From Yamagishiella unicocca (lineage: Eukaryota > Chlorophyta > Chlorophyceae > Chlamydomonadales > Volvocaceae), in NCBI GenBank assembly GCA_003116995.1, contig BDSL01000100.1, forward strand, positions 124,001-188,000: a stretch of DNA of 64,000 bases. The letters are read 5' to 3'. Of the stretch, positions 13,501 to 23,839 are shown piece after piece. Each line of letters opens with the position of its first letter. The stretch's first letter is position 1. The notes beneath the pieces are model-generated. The model ran no database searches. It saw only the letters and a program-made list of their open reading frames with translations, and was not told the origin of the DNA. A program made the translations under genes and the position numbers.

Positions 13501-16500
13501 CGCGCTGCCCAGCACCGCCACGGCTGGGCTCCCAGGCAGCTGCCGCAGCCGCTCGGAGTGCAGCGCCCTCGGCGTGGGTCAGGTGTGCGACCTGGGGGAC
13601 CAGGGCGACGACTCAGCCGGCCGGGTGTGCTCCTGTGTCAACGGACTCGACGTGTGCTACAGCCTGGGCAACTGCACCAGCTACTGCGACCTCAAGTCCA
13701 CGGCGATGCAGGTCACGCGCCTGAACGCTGGCTCCAGGGCCTGCACGCCGGCGGGGGATGCTGGTGGTGGTGATGCTGCTGGTGGTGGTGGTGGTGGTGG
13801 CTCGACGGGCTGTTCGGCTGACGAGACGTGCGTCGCTGCGTTGGACTGCCAGCTGTGGACCTGCGACCAGGTGACGCAGGCCCTGAAGCCGGCGTCGTGC
13901 TCGGGCAGGTGTCGCCCCAGCAGCCTGCGAGCGCTGGCTGCCCAGCTGGCGGACGACGGCAGGTCGGTGCGGCTGCGACTCAACGCCTACGCCGCGGCGC
14001 TGACGGACGTGGCGTGCGGCGGCATATTTGACGCCGCCACGGCGGAGCTGCTGGGCGGTCGTACGGCGGCGCTGTGCAGTACGGCGGACGACAGCCTGAC
14101 GATAGAGCTGCCGCCATCAGCCCAGCTCCAGGTGTGTGTATTTGTGTGCATCCCAGGTCTCTGGACCGCTCCCATCCGCATATGCCCCAACACCCCTCGC
14201 TCCCATCACCCCTGTCGGTGCATCGGTTAACTCCCCCCCCCTGCGCCTGCCCCCCCCCCCCCAGGCGGGTCAGCAGCTGGTGTTCCCGGCGTCAGGGTCG
14301 GACCTGGTGGCGCAGGTGGACGCCACGGCGGCCTTTGCAGGGTCCATCACGGTGGGTGCTTGGGGGGTGGGGGGGTATTGGTGGGTGGGGGGTATTGGCG
14401 GGCGGTGGTGGGCGCTGGGGGCGGTGGTGGGCGCTGGGGTAGGCCTAAACCAAGTTCTCCAACATGTATCTCGAAAGGACTGTCCTAACCGGTTTTCCTT
14501 CGTACACCTGTTTTCCTTGCAACCCCTCTATCTGCAACCCTCGAAACACACACCAGCCCTGACCCAGCCTGAGGCCCTCTACGGCCAGCTGCCCCCAACC
14601 TTCCTGTGGTTTGGCACACTACCGCCAGCCCCCAACCCCCTCGCCCCTTCCTCTCGCCCCCCCCCCCTCCCTCCTGCCTCACAGGTGAGCCCCTGCGCCG
14701 CCTGTGCCTCCCCCACGGTATCCATCAGCGGCCCCGCCGCCATACCCCAGCCCTGCGCCGACAGTGGCAGCGGCAGCAGCGGCCTGCTGCAAGCCGCTGG
14801 AGCGGTGCCACCCTCATTCGACGCCTCCCCCTCCTCCGACCCCTCCGGTCGCAACAGCTGGGCTAACGTCAGCTGGTCCCTCCCAGACGACGACGGCGGC
14901 GCCAGCGCCGGCCTCACCGTTCTCCGCGTGGCGGTTGCTCGTACTAACGGTCTTACCAGCCCCAACGGCCGGCTTGTGCTGGCGCTGACGTCGGCTGAGG
15001 CGGCGGCGCTGCCCGAGGCCAAGGCCTACCGGCTGGGGGTGACGCTGACGTCATGGCTGGGCACCAGCACCTCCGGAACCATCGCGTTTGACAAGGCGGC
15101 CGCCGGCGCGGCGCCGGGCGTGCGGGTGGTGGGGCCGCCTGCTCAGAGCTTTCGGCTGTCGGCCGGGCTGCGAGTCGGGGCCTCTGCAGGGCAAGTGTGC
15201 AGCGGTGAGTGGAGGGGGGGAGGAGAGGGGAGGGGGAGGGAGCCCAAGGGGAGGTTGGGGGAAACCGGTGGATCGACAGACGAGCAGAGGGCACCCGGGA
15301 GCACCGCACCCACGGGTTTCCTCCCATACCCTGGTGGCGGTAAAGCGGTTCATCCCTACCTCCCTGAATAGCTCATACCGGTACGCACACACACACGCCC
15401 AACACAGACACGGTTTCGCGGATTTATTTTATACCCCCCAACACAAACACCCCCACACCCCCACAGACAAACACCCCCGCTTCAATACACACCCCGCCGC
15501 AACTGTCTTCTGTTACCCCCCCGCTGCAGGCTCCTCTCTGGAGTGGCTCTGGACCTCCCCGGCCGGCTGGTCGGGTCTGGCCCACTCGGGTGTTGCCGCG
15601 CAGCAGCTCTACATGCCGGCCCCGCTGCTGGCGGTGCACGGGCAGAGCATCGGGATGAGGGCAAGCGCGTCGTACGCAGGAGGCGCGGCGGGTGGGTGGG
15701 TGGGCGGGTGGGTGGGGTGGGTGGGTGGGGTGCGTGGGTGGGGTTTCGAGGAAGACCCGTGGATGCCCGAAAAAACCGTTTAGAACAGGCGTTTTGAGAT
15801 GCATGCTGGAGGACTGGGTTGGGGATACTAAAGCCGAAGGTCGTGGGTGGGGTGGGGTGGGGTGGGATGGGGCATGCGCCGGTTGTCAGGTGACGCAGGG
15901 TCGTGTATGGGGCGGGCGGCGACTGATAGCAAGGCAGCACTCGCTGCGTACGTTAGCCAGCAGTGGAGCCAAAGATGTGCGAGTGGCTCCTCAGCCGTCA
16001 TCATAACCATAACCGTAAACGAACCCCTCAAACCCAACCACCCTCAACCGCCCTCCGACAGGCGCCACCGGCTCCGACGACGTGTCCCTGACGGCCACCG
16101 GCGCCCTGCCGTACGCCCAGCTGTCGGGCCCCGCTGGTGACGTGGCGGATGACGTGGCGCTGGTGTACGATGCCGCCGCCTCCTCCGACCCCGACACCAG
16201 CCGCGGGCTGCAGCGGCTGAGCTACAAGTGGGAGTGCAGGTGGGTGGGTGGATGCGGGGAGGGGCCGGGGTATGAAGGGAGGGGCCGGGCTATGAAGAGA
16301 GGGGCCGGGGTATGAAGGGAGGGGCCGGGATGGGACAGGGGCTGGCGGCGGGCTGGTGTTGTGTCTCTCCTCCCCCCCGTGGCTTCCTTGCCCGTGTACA
16401 CGTCAGAAGACACCAGCCCTCTGGCGTCCAGCACCAGCACCAGCACACCAGCACCAGAAACCATCATTATACATGTATCGTTCGCCCTCGTGCGCCCGCG

Positions 16501-19500
16501 TGTGTTCCATAAACCCTAGATCGTAAACCCTAAACACCGAAAGACCTCACCCATGGAACCCTAGCCCGCCCCATAACCCCCTCACCCCCTCACCCCCTCG
16601 CTCTCACCCCCTCGCTCCAGGCGCGAGGACTACCCCGCTCCCTGCTTCACGGGGTCGGACACTGGCGACGATACCACCACCCCCGGGGTGTGGACGGTGT
16701 CGCCCAGCCTGCTGACTCTGGGCAAGGTGCACACCATCACAGTCACGGTGTCAAAGGAAGTGTCACGGGGCGCAACGCCCCTTAATGCCACTGCCTCGGT
16801 CACCTTCCGGCCCCGCTCCGCCTCCGAGCCCTTCCCCCGCGGCAAGCTGTCACGGCAGTGCAGTGCTGCGGCCTGCGCCTCGCCGCACAGCACCGACAGC
16901 GGCCTGACGGTGCTGCTGGTGGTCGGGCCGGACTACAGGTAGGCTGAATGCGTGTGTAATGTGGGTTTGTGTATGAAGGAGGGTTTGAGAGGAGACCCGT
17001 GGGTCGGCGCTCAAGTGTGCGAGGGTTGGCGAGAAAACAAAAACAACCGGGCGGTCGACAAAACCAAAACATAGTGACGCGAGCATGAGAAGGCACGACT
17101 CCGAAACAAAGTGCCCCCCCCCGTCCCCTTCCTGCCCCCAGCAACGCCGCCGTCACATGGTCCAGCAAAGAAGCCGCCGGGGTCAGCAGCCTGGTCGCCG
17201 TCAGCGCCGCCAACGACGCCAACACCCCCAAGGGCACGTACCTGCTCACCATCCCCGCCGCCGACCTGCCCGCCACGCTGCCCTCCATCACCATCACCGC
17301 CACCATGCTGCTCAACGGCCTGGACGGCGCCGCCATCGTCACTGTGCCGCTCAACTCGGCTCCCAGCTGCACCCTGGATGCCACCGACCCGTCCGCCTGC
17401 CTCAAGGTGGACCTGGTGTCGGACACCTTCCCAACCGCTGTCGTATCCGCCCGCGCCCAGGGCTGGTACGACGCGCAGGACTCGGTCCTGAGCTTCGAGT
17501 TCGGGCTGCGGGTCCAGCGAGGCGCCAGCGGCGGCGGCAACAGCGGCAGTAGCAGCGGCAGTAGCGGTACCCTGGTGGACGTGGCGCAGCAGCTGGGCGT
17601 GGAGTCGGCGGCGGTGCTCGTGGGCCTGGCGGAGGGCAACGTCACGCTGTACGGCTGCGCCATCGACAGCCAGGGGGCTCGAACCTGCGCCACCGTGTCT
17701 GTCACCGTCAAGCCGCCGCCGGCGGGCTTTAACGCGTCGGAGCTGCTGGGGAGCGTCAACGCGAAAGAGCTACAGAAGGTGGGCGCCGAGGAGGGGGGAG
17801 GGGGCGTTGGGTTTTGCCCGCCCTTTCCGCCCCACCCACCCACCACGCACACATAACGCGCCCAGCGCCACCATCCGCCCGCCCCGGTGCCACGCCACTC
17901 GCCTTCCTATTCGCCCACTCACCCGCCCACTCACCCGCCCACCTCGCAGTCCAACGACCAGCGCGGTCTGCTCCAGGCAGCCTCCCAGGTGTCCCTGCTG
18001 CTGTCCTACATCAGCTCCTCCGCCTCCAGCAACAGCAACAAGAACACTGCCACCACAGCCGCCTCCAAGGCCGTCGTCGCCACCACCGCCGCCGCCAAAG
18101 CGGTCGACACCGCCGCCGCCGCCGCCGCCGCCGATCTGGCCTCCTCCCAGGCCGCCGAGCTCATCACCGCCATCCTAGCCAGCAACAACCTGCGAGACCC
18201 GCAGCAGGTGCGCTCGTCCGTACAGCCCGTTCGGCCCGTACATTCGTTCTACATCCGCATCGCGCGGTCGTCCTCCGGCGTGTGCCTTGTCTATCGTCTT
18301 GCTTGCCGCCGTGTGGGCACCTCCTGCTTTGAAACCTCGCGACCGCGCCTTGCAACCGCGCGCCTTCGCCACCTTGCTCTTCCTTTGTTGGCCCTGAGAG
18401 TAACTTCTTTAAAGCCTAACCCACTTGATGGCGGCCTGGGAGCCTGAGAGCTCACCCCACGTATCCTAGGAACCTAACCCATTACCGCCGCCGCTGCCGC
18501 CACCGTGACCGCCACCCGCTTCTCCCTCCCCACCCCCTTGCAGGCCCAGCTAGCCCTGGCGGCCGTCAGCAACGCCGCCAGCAGCTCCGCCAGCCTGCTG
18601 ACCGACGCGGCGAGGACCGCCGCCCTGACCGCCGCCGCCAGCCTGCTGCAGGCGGCTCTCTCCACCTCGGCAGGCGCCGCAGCCGTCGACAGCTCCTTCG
18701 TCACACAGCTGTGCAGCCTACTGGGGGCGTCAGTGCCTGCCACCGCCACCAGCAGCGCCACCAGCAGCGCCACCAGCAGCACTGCGGCCCAGAGGGCACG
18801 AGCCGAGGCCGTGACCCCGGGTGACGCCACCGCCCTGCAGTGGCTGCAGCAGGTGCTGTCAATGGCGAACCAGCTGGCGGCGGCGCTGGGGCAGCAAGCC
18901 GTGCCGGGCGGCGGGTACGTGGCGGCGGGCGCCGACGGCGTGTTTGTGTCGTCCGCCGCGGTGTCCGTCATGACCCCCCCGGCTGGCGGCGCCGCCAGCG
19001 CGGCGCTGACGCTGCGCTCCGGAGCCGGAGCAGACCAGGCGTCCGGCGGCGGCGGCAGCAGCGGCCGGCGCAGTCTCACGGCGACAGGGATCCGCTGGGA
19101 GGACGCGGCGGGCTCGCCAACGTCAGCGGCGGAGGTGGCGGCGGCGGCAGCGGCGGCGGCGGTGGCCCTGCCGCGCAGCCTCCAGGCGGCGGCGGCGGCG
19201 GCCACTGACGCCGAGGCGTTCGTCGTACTGGCGGGCGCCGTTGCCACTGGCGCCGCCGGCTACACGCTGGGCATGTCGTACGTGCCCTCCGCCGCGTCCG
19301 CCGTCGCCTCGGCGCTCGGTGGCGCGCTGCCGTCGTCCGTCATCCCGCGCAGCGGCCTGGCTAGCGTCACATGGACCGCCGTCTCGGCCACCGCCGCCGC
19401 CAGCCCTCCCTCCCTGGACGGCACCACCAGCTACCTGCTGGTCCGCATCCCCGTCTCCGCGTATGACGCCACCAAAGTCGGCACATGCCTGTCGTACGAC

Positions 19501-20361
19501 GCCGCCGCCAACGCCATCACCGGCGCACTCGACGGCCTGGTGCCCGGCTCCGCGCCGGCGGCGTTCGTGTCATACGACAGCGCCGCCAGCCGTGTGACCT
19601 GTCGTACGACGGTCGCCGGGTCGTACATCGTCGCCCAGGGGCCGACGTCTCTGCTTACTTCGCCGCCCCCGCCATCGCCGCCGCCGTCGGCGCCGCCACC
19701 TCCTGGGGCTGCGGCAGCAGGGTCGCCGCCGCCGCCACCGCCGCCGCCGCCGCTGCCGCTGCCGCCGGCGGCCGTAAACGCCGTTGCGGAGGCCGCCAGT
19801 AACCCCGACGGAAACGCCGACGCGCAGTCCGCCGCCGCGGGCCCGGATGCCGGCGGCGGCAAGAAGAGCTCGTCCCCCGCCGTCGTCATCGCCGGCGCCG
19901 TCATCGGCGCCCTGGTCATGCTAGCCCTGGCGGCGGCGGCGGTGTTCCTATTCGTACGACACCGCCGTCAGCAGCAGGCGCGCGTCTCTGCCTCCGACGG
20001 CTCCGAAGACCCCGGCGTCGTTATCTTGCCGAGTGACGACGTCGGCCCCGGCCCGCACCCGGATCTGGGTCCGGGCAGTGTGGAAATGGAGCTGGCAGAT
20101 GGAAGCCAACGAGGTGGTGTGGAAGGGCAGCGGGACGAGGGTGTCTCGTCGGCCACGGCGTCGCCGCCGCCGCGGGTCTCCCGGCCCTCGCGGAGGTCCT
20201 ATTTGCAAGTGGACGAGGCCGATGTGGCCGCGGCGCCGGCGCCGGCGGCGGCGGCGGCGCCGCCGCCGCCGCGGGTCTCCCGGCCCTCGCGGCGGTCTTA
20301 CTTGCAGGTGGACGAGTCCGATGTGTCGCTTCCGCACACGCCCATGCAGCCTTCGGCGGCA

Positions 20362-20396
<35 letters not shown>

Positions 20397-20832
20397 ACCT
20401 GCGGAGGATACCATGGAGCTCATCTCCCCGGCGCCGTCGTTGACTCAGCCGCCGCTGTCGGGAGGCGGCGGGGGCGGCTACGTCCCCTCCGATGCGCGGG
20501 CGGCGGCCGCAGGCCACCGCCTCAGCAGCGGCGACGGCGGCGGCGCGGCGCGGTCCGCGTGGGGCGGCGAGGAGCCGGGAGGAGGTCGTCGCGGGCCCAG
20601 TGTAAGCGCCAGCGGCAGCGGCAGCGGCGCCGGGCTGCGGCGGCCGCCGATGCTGCAGATCGACCCCTCGCCTTCGGCTCCCGTGACTGCGTTCCAGCTG
20701 CCGGCGGATGCGCTGGTGACGGAGGCGTCGCCGCGTGTGGTGCTGGAGGATTTGGAGCCGGCCGCTGAGGGGGCTGAGGCGCCGCAGAGGCCCAAGCGCC
20801 CGAAGCGGCCCGCCTGGCCGACGATGTCGTAA
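1574..20832 (+). CDS. Giant proline-rich, REJ/PKD-like single-pass membrane glycoprotein (5,398 aa)
   Basis: Ten exons: 1574-1694, 2505-14131, 14265-14351, 14685-15204, 15530-15691, 16062-16239, 16621-16938, 17142-17778, 17950-18207, 18544-20832. All introns are GT-AG and all phases close, giving 16,197 bases. Residues 1-23 form a signal peptide (MASTWLGLLFAALLAATNAA). Residues 120-3085 are about 94 proline-rich units, each carrying AVYGSD, typical substrate for prolyl hydroxylation and arabinosylation. A second Pro/Ser stalk runs to about 3580. Residues 3581-3916 are cysteine-rich, ending a single 11.6-kb exon. The next roughly 650 residues resemble REJ/PKD modules (SSDPD, SYKWEC). An Ala-rich region follows, then a cysteine pair like a GPS-less GAIN end, a Pro-rich linker, a membrane helix (about 5082-5104) and a cytoplasmic tail. 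By design it resembles algal adhesins, sexual agglutinins or mastigoneme shaft proteins. Which of these it is remains undecided; an orphan HRGP receptor is equally possible. Confidence 0.8.
2741..11638 (+). repeat. Coding minisatellite of about 94 units, 87-99 bp each
   Basis: The unit reads YAVYGSD, PPSPPPPLAPSGVA, then T/P-S and a run of 7-11 residues of P with occasional S. I counted 94 occurrences of YGSD by eye, so the number may be off by one or two. Length differences come from whole CCG/CCT codons, so frame is always kept. Rare variants mark sub-families: NAVYGSD, YAMYGSD, SLPPSYAV, LAPSEVA, SPQPPSL. Their reappearance in the same order shows block duplications (see findings). Confidence 0.95.
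12340..12935 (+). repeat. Second coding minisatellite, 93-bp period, about six copies
   Basis: In the second stalk of the giant protein a 31-residue unit (SPSPLTPPSAPPPPSPSP followed by a proline run) recurs with an exact 93-bp period. For example, cccttaacac occurs at 12431 and again 93 bases on at 12524. T-to-C changes turn LTPP into STPP in the fourth and fifth copies. Composition is Ser-Pro/Pro, typical of extensin-like stalks. Confidence 0.85.
15747..15788 (-). repeat. Dispersed short repeat, copy 1 (intron 5 of giant gene)
   Basis: About 42 bp, reading on the minus strand ctgttctaaacggttttt then cgggcatccacgggtcttcctcg. Close relatives lie in two other introns of this window at 24563-24605 and 56725-56765, both in plus orientation. 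Three copies in unrelated genes point to a short interspersed or MITE-derived element. Confidence 0.6.
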
Positions 20833-23307
20833 CGGCTGCAAACCGCCATGCCTGTGTTGGTCGTTGCGGCGACGACGGCGGCGGCGTGCCGCCGTTTGTC
20901 CCGTTGTGGAGGGGCGAAGATGGTACCTGTGTGTGTATGTGTGTGCGCGTGTGTGTGTTTTCATGTACATGTCTGATGTCGTTACCTCGCGCGCGGTACG
21001 GAGCAACGCGAGTGCGGGGGGGAACCTAAAACCCTAAACCCCTAAATCCAACCCATCCTGAAGCACCCGGCCACTGTGCCCCGCGCGAATGTGACGACTG
21101 GGGTCCTCCTTACAGCACGGCGTGCCACACGCGCGCGGGCTAGGAAGAGGAAGAGGAAGTACGCGCGCGGAGACCCGGGGTAAACCAACCGCCGTACATT
21201 CGTACATTCGTACTCGCCTGTTTTGGGCCTGCGCGCGTGAGTGTCCAAGAGTGCTCCGCGAAACGTCACATGGGGGAGGTGGGCTGGGGCGGGGACAGCA
21301 CCTCGAATGGAAGGGGCTCGATCGCCTGTCCCCCCCGGCTCCTTTACCTTCACCGGTAGTGTATGGTATTAGCGGCAGCCGGTACACAATTAAGCACTTT
21401 ATTTTTGCCCATGGCTTAGTATACAGCGCGCAGCCGCGGAGCAGGGCCCTTATGTTTGGTGCTGCTGTGTGTGTGGGGGGGGTTCTTTCTAGGTGTTGAG
21501 CTGCGTTAGGGGAGCCGCTGCCCACATCCCCACCCCCAACCCTCGGGGTGGGGGACGGAGCTGGCGCTCTCTCTGGGCCCTTACTGGGTTTAAGTTCGTA
21601 CCAGTCGTACTACCTGTTACTAGTCGTACTACCTGTAGTCAATAGGCTATAGTCCTATTCTGCCGTATGCCGTTCATCCGGGATGTGTTGTTTCGGGCGG
21701 CGCCGCCAGCCCATCGGCAGGCGGCCGCCCCCGCACACCACTACCCCGCCGCGCCCCGCCTCCGCCCCACAGCGCTCGCTGGGTTGTCCCTGGCGCCGCT
21801 GTGCGGTGCATGTGTTTCTTACTTCCACGCCGCCCCTTCATAACGGCTATAGGCGCTGCTGCAACGCGCCGGAATGCGTCGACTGCGGCTAGTCTGTCGT
21901 TCTTCGTCCTAGCTGACGATCAGCTTTTGTTTCGGGTATCGGGGGCCGTATCCAGGACGGCACCGACCCTCTAGAGGCGTGGCCGGGGCCGCCACGTAGG
22001 CTCATCAGGGCGTCACACCGCCCTCGTTGCACCATGCTACTGCTGGCCCTAGTGGCGAGCGCGGTGCCGCGCGCTCGCTGGCCTAATCAGGACTGCCTTC
22101 ATTAATAATTGTACATTTGGGGCCCGAACTCGCCGATTGTCTACTTGGGGCCTGCACCTTTCTTTGTGAAGCTTTCTAATTTTTACTTACGGTCTGGGAC
22201 CTCGGTAGCACGCACGCCGCCAAGGCTGCGTCGGAGGGAGGAGGCCGACCCGGCCCGACCCGGAGTATAGGTGATGCAATGTGGCCACGGCGCTGAAAAT
22301 TTGCCTCGCTGCCACAATGCAATACGGGTCGCTGTACAGCTATAACTAGGATCTTGGGCTGCCAGCCGCCTGCCGAGGGGCGGCTGCGCGCATCCCAGCC
22401 AGGTTGGGGGCTGCATCGGATGAGTAATGGCAAAGGGGGATTGTGTTTAGTGTTCGTTGTGTATTTGGGGTGATGAATGCCCCGGTGGGGGTGGCGCGGT
22501 GTGTGCTCCGAGGTGGGTTGTGGGATTCATTTCTCGCCGCTGCCCCCGGAGGGAGCGGGGGGGTGCAAACAGCAACCCGTTGCTGAGCCCCCCCTGTTGC
22601 GCAGAGAGGGTGGTCGCGGGTGGCGTATATGTGCGGCTGGCTTGCCCGGAAGCCGCATACGGCGTCATGTCGTACGGCGCCGCTTTCGATGCCGTACATA
22701 ATAGTGAGCTCTAATAGGCGCTCGTCCTCTCATAGTTACGCGCGGGTTTTGTGCAGCTCGGCTCGCTAGGCACGGTAATCTAATTGCCGTCAGCCGGAAT
22801 GGCCGTGTTAGGCCTGCCATTCTGGGGGCCAAGGCCTTTTCGGTTGGTTGGTTTCGCGGTTTAGATGCTGTGTCGCCGTCCAGGGAGGGGGACGACGGAC
22901 ATACGCTGCTTGTAAGGAGTAGTCCGGACTGCCCCTGGGCCCTACCACCCCAAGCACGCACACAACCGCTGCACAAGCTGGGCGCCTCCGCCTGCTGGAG
23001 ACGTGGGCCTCACGCCACGTGTCTCCGCAGTCGACGACCCCCCACGGACGCACGAGCGATGCACCCCATGGCCCGCGACGTCCTTCCCATCGTGCACGAT
23101 GCATCCCCTTTGACGTGTACCGCAGCTATCGGGGACGGCCAGATTGCCCCCCAGGGTGTCCCGTCTTAGGTGTTGGGCACTGGCAGGTGGAGTGGTGCCG
23201 CTGTGGTGGTGGGCCCGACCGCACGTCCGGGCCGGAGACTGGCCCCCGGGAGGTGGCGGGCAGGGTCCTGCTGGCGGGCGGTGACGTCATCACGAGTCCA
23301 GATCGCT
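20833..23307. other. Convergent spacer / long 3' region
   Basis: No further coding region is recognisable. The first TGTAA polyadenylation motif seen on the plus strand after the giant gene is at 22911-22915, which would make a 3' UTR of about 2.1 kb. An overlooked non-canonical signal nearer the stop codon is possible. GT-rich (20930-20960) and Pu/Py-rich stretches are present. The PBF1 gene comes toward it from the other side. Confidence 0.4.
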
Positions 23308-23312
23308 TTACA
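23308..23312 (-). terminator. TGTAA polyadenylation signal for PBF1
   Basis: The plus strand reads TTACA, i.e. TGTAA on the minus strand, about 530 bases past the PBF1 stop codon. TGTAA is the canonical volvocine poly(A) motif. Spacing gives a 3' UTR of ordinary length. Confidence 0.5.
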
Positions 23313-23839
23313 CAGACCGCGGTGGCGCGGTCACAACATACGAGGAGGAGAACGGGAGTGCCAGCAGCCAACCGCCATGCATCCGCCCTGCGCCTGGATG
23401 ACTATTCCGGCTACAGTGCCCCTCCCCGCCCCGCCACCAGCAGAGCAGCCCTGCCCGCTGTGCGTCACTCCTCACCGAAGCCCCTCCCCCCCACTAAGAA
23501 GTGTGTATGTCGCCACACCCGGCGGAGCTTTTCCTCACCGTGGGTGCTGTAGTGGTGCAACCACCAACCACTCGGACCAACCGCCGCTGCCGAGTCAGCC
23601 AGCTGCGCAGCCAAGCGACTGCAACCAACTAACCGCCCGTACTTTGCTCCACACTTGCCTCTTCCTGCTGCCCTACCTACGCCCCGCCCCCTGCTTCGGG
23701 CCACATAAACCTCTGCCGCCGCCTCCGTCGGGCTAGGAGCAGTCCCCCTCCCCACCAGGCCCTCCTTGCGACCCCCCCCCCCCCAGACCGCCCCCCTCCA
23801 GCTGCCGGCTGCTTCCTCCACCCCTTCGCCCGCTGACGC

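Noticed and set aside
21024..21050. Telomere-like ccctaaaccccta string (also near 16505-16535)
   Set aside because: Only one or two imperfect units; volvocine telomeres use TTTTAGGG in long arrays, so this is chance or a trivial remnant.
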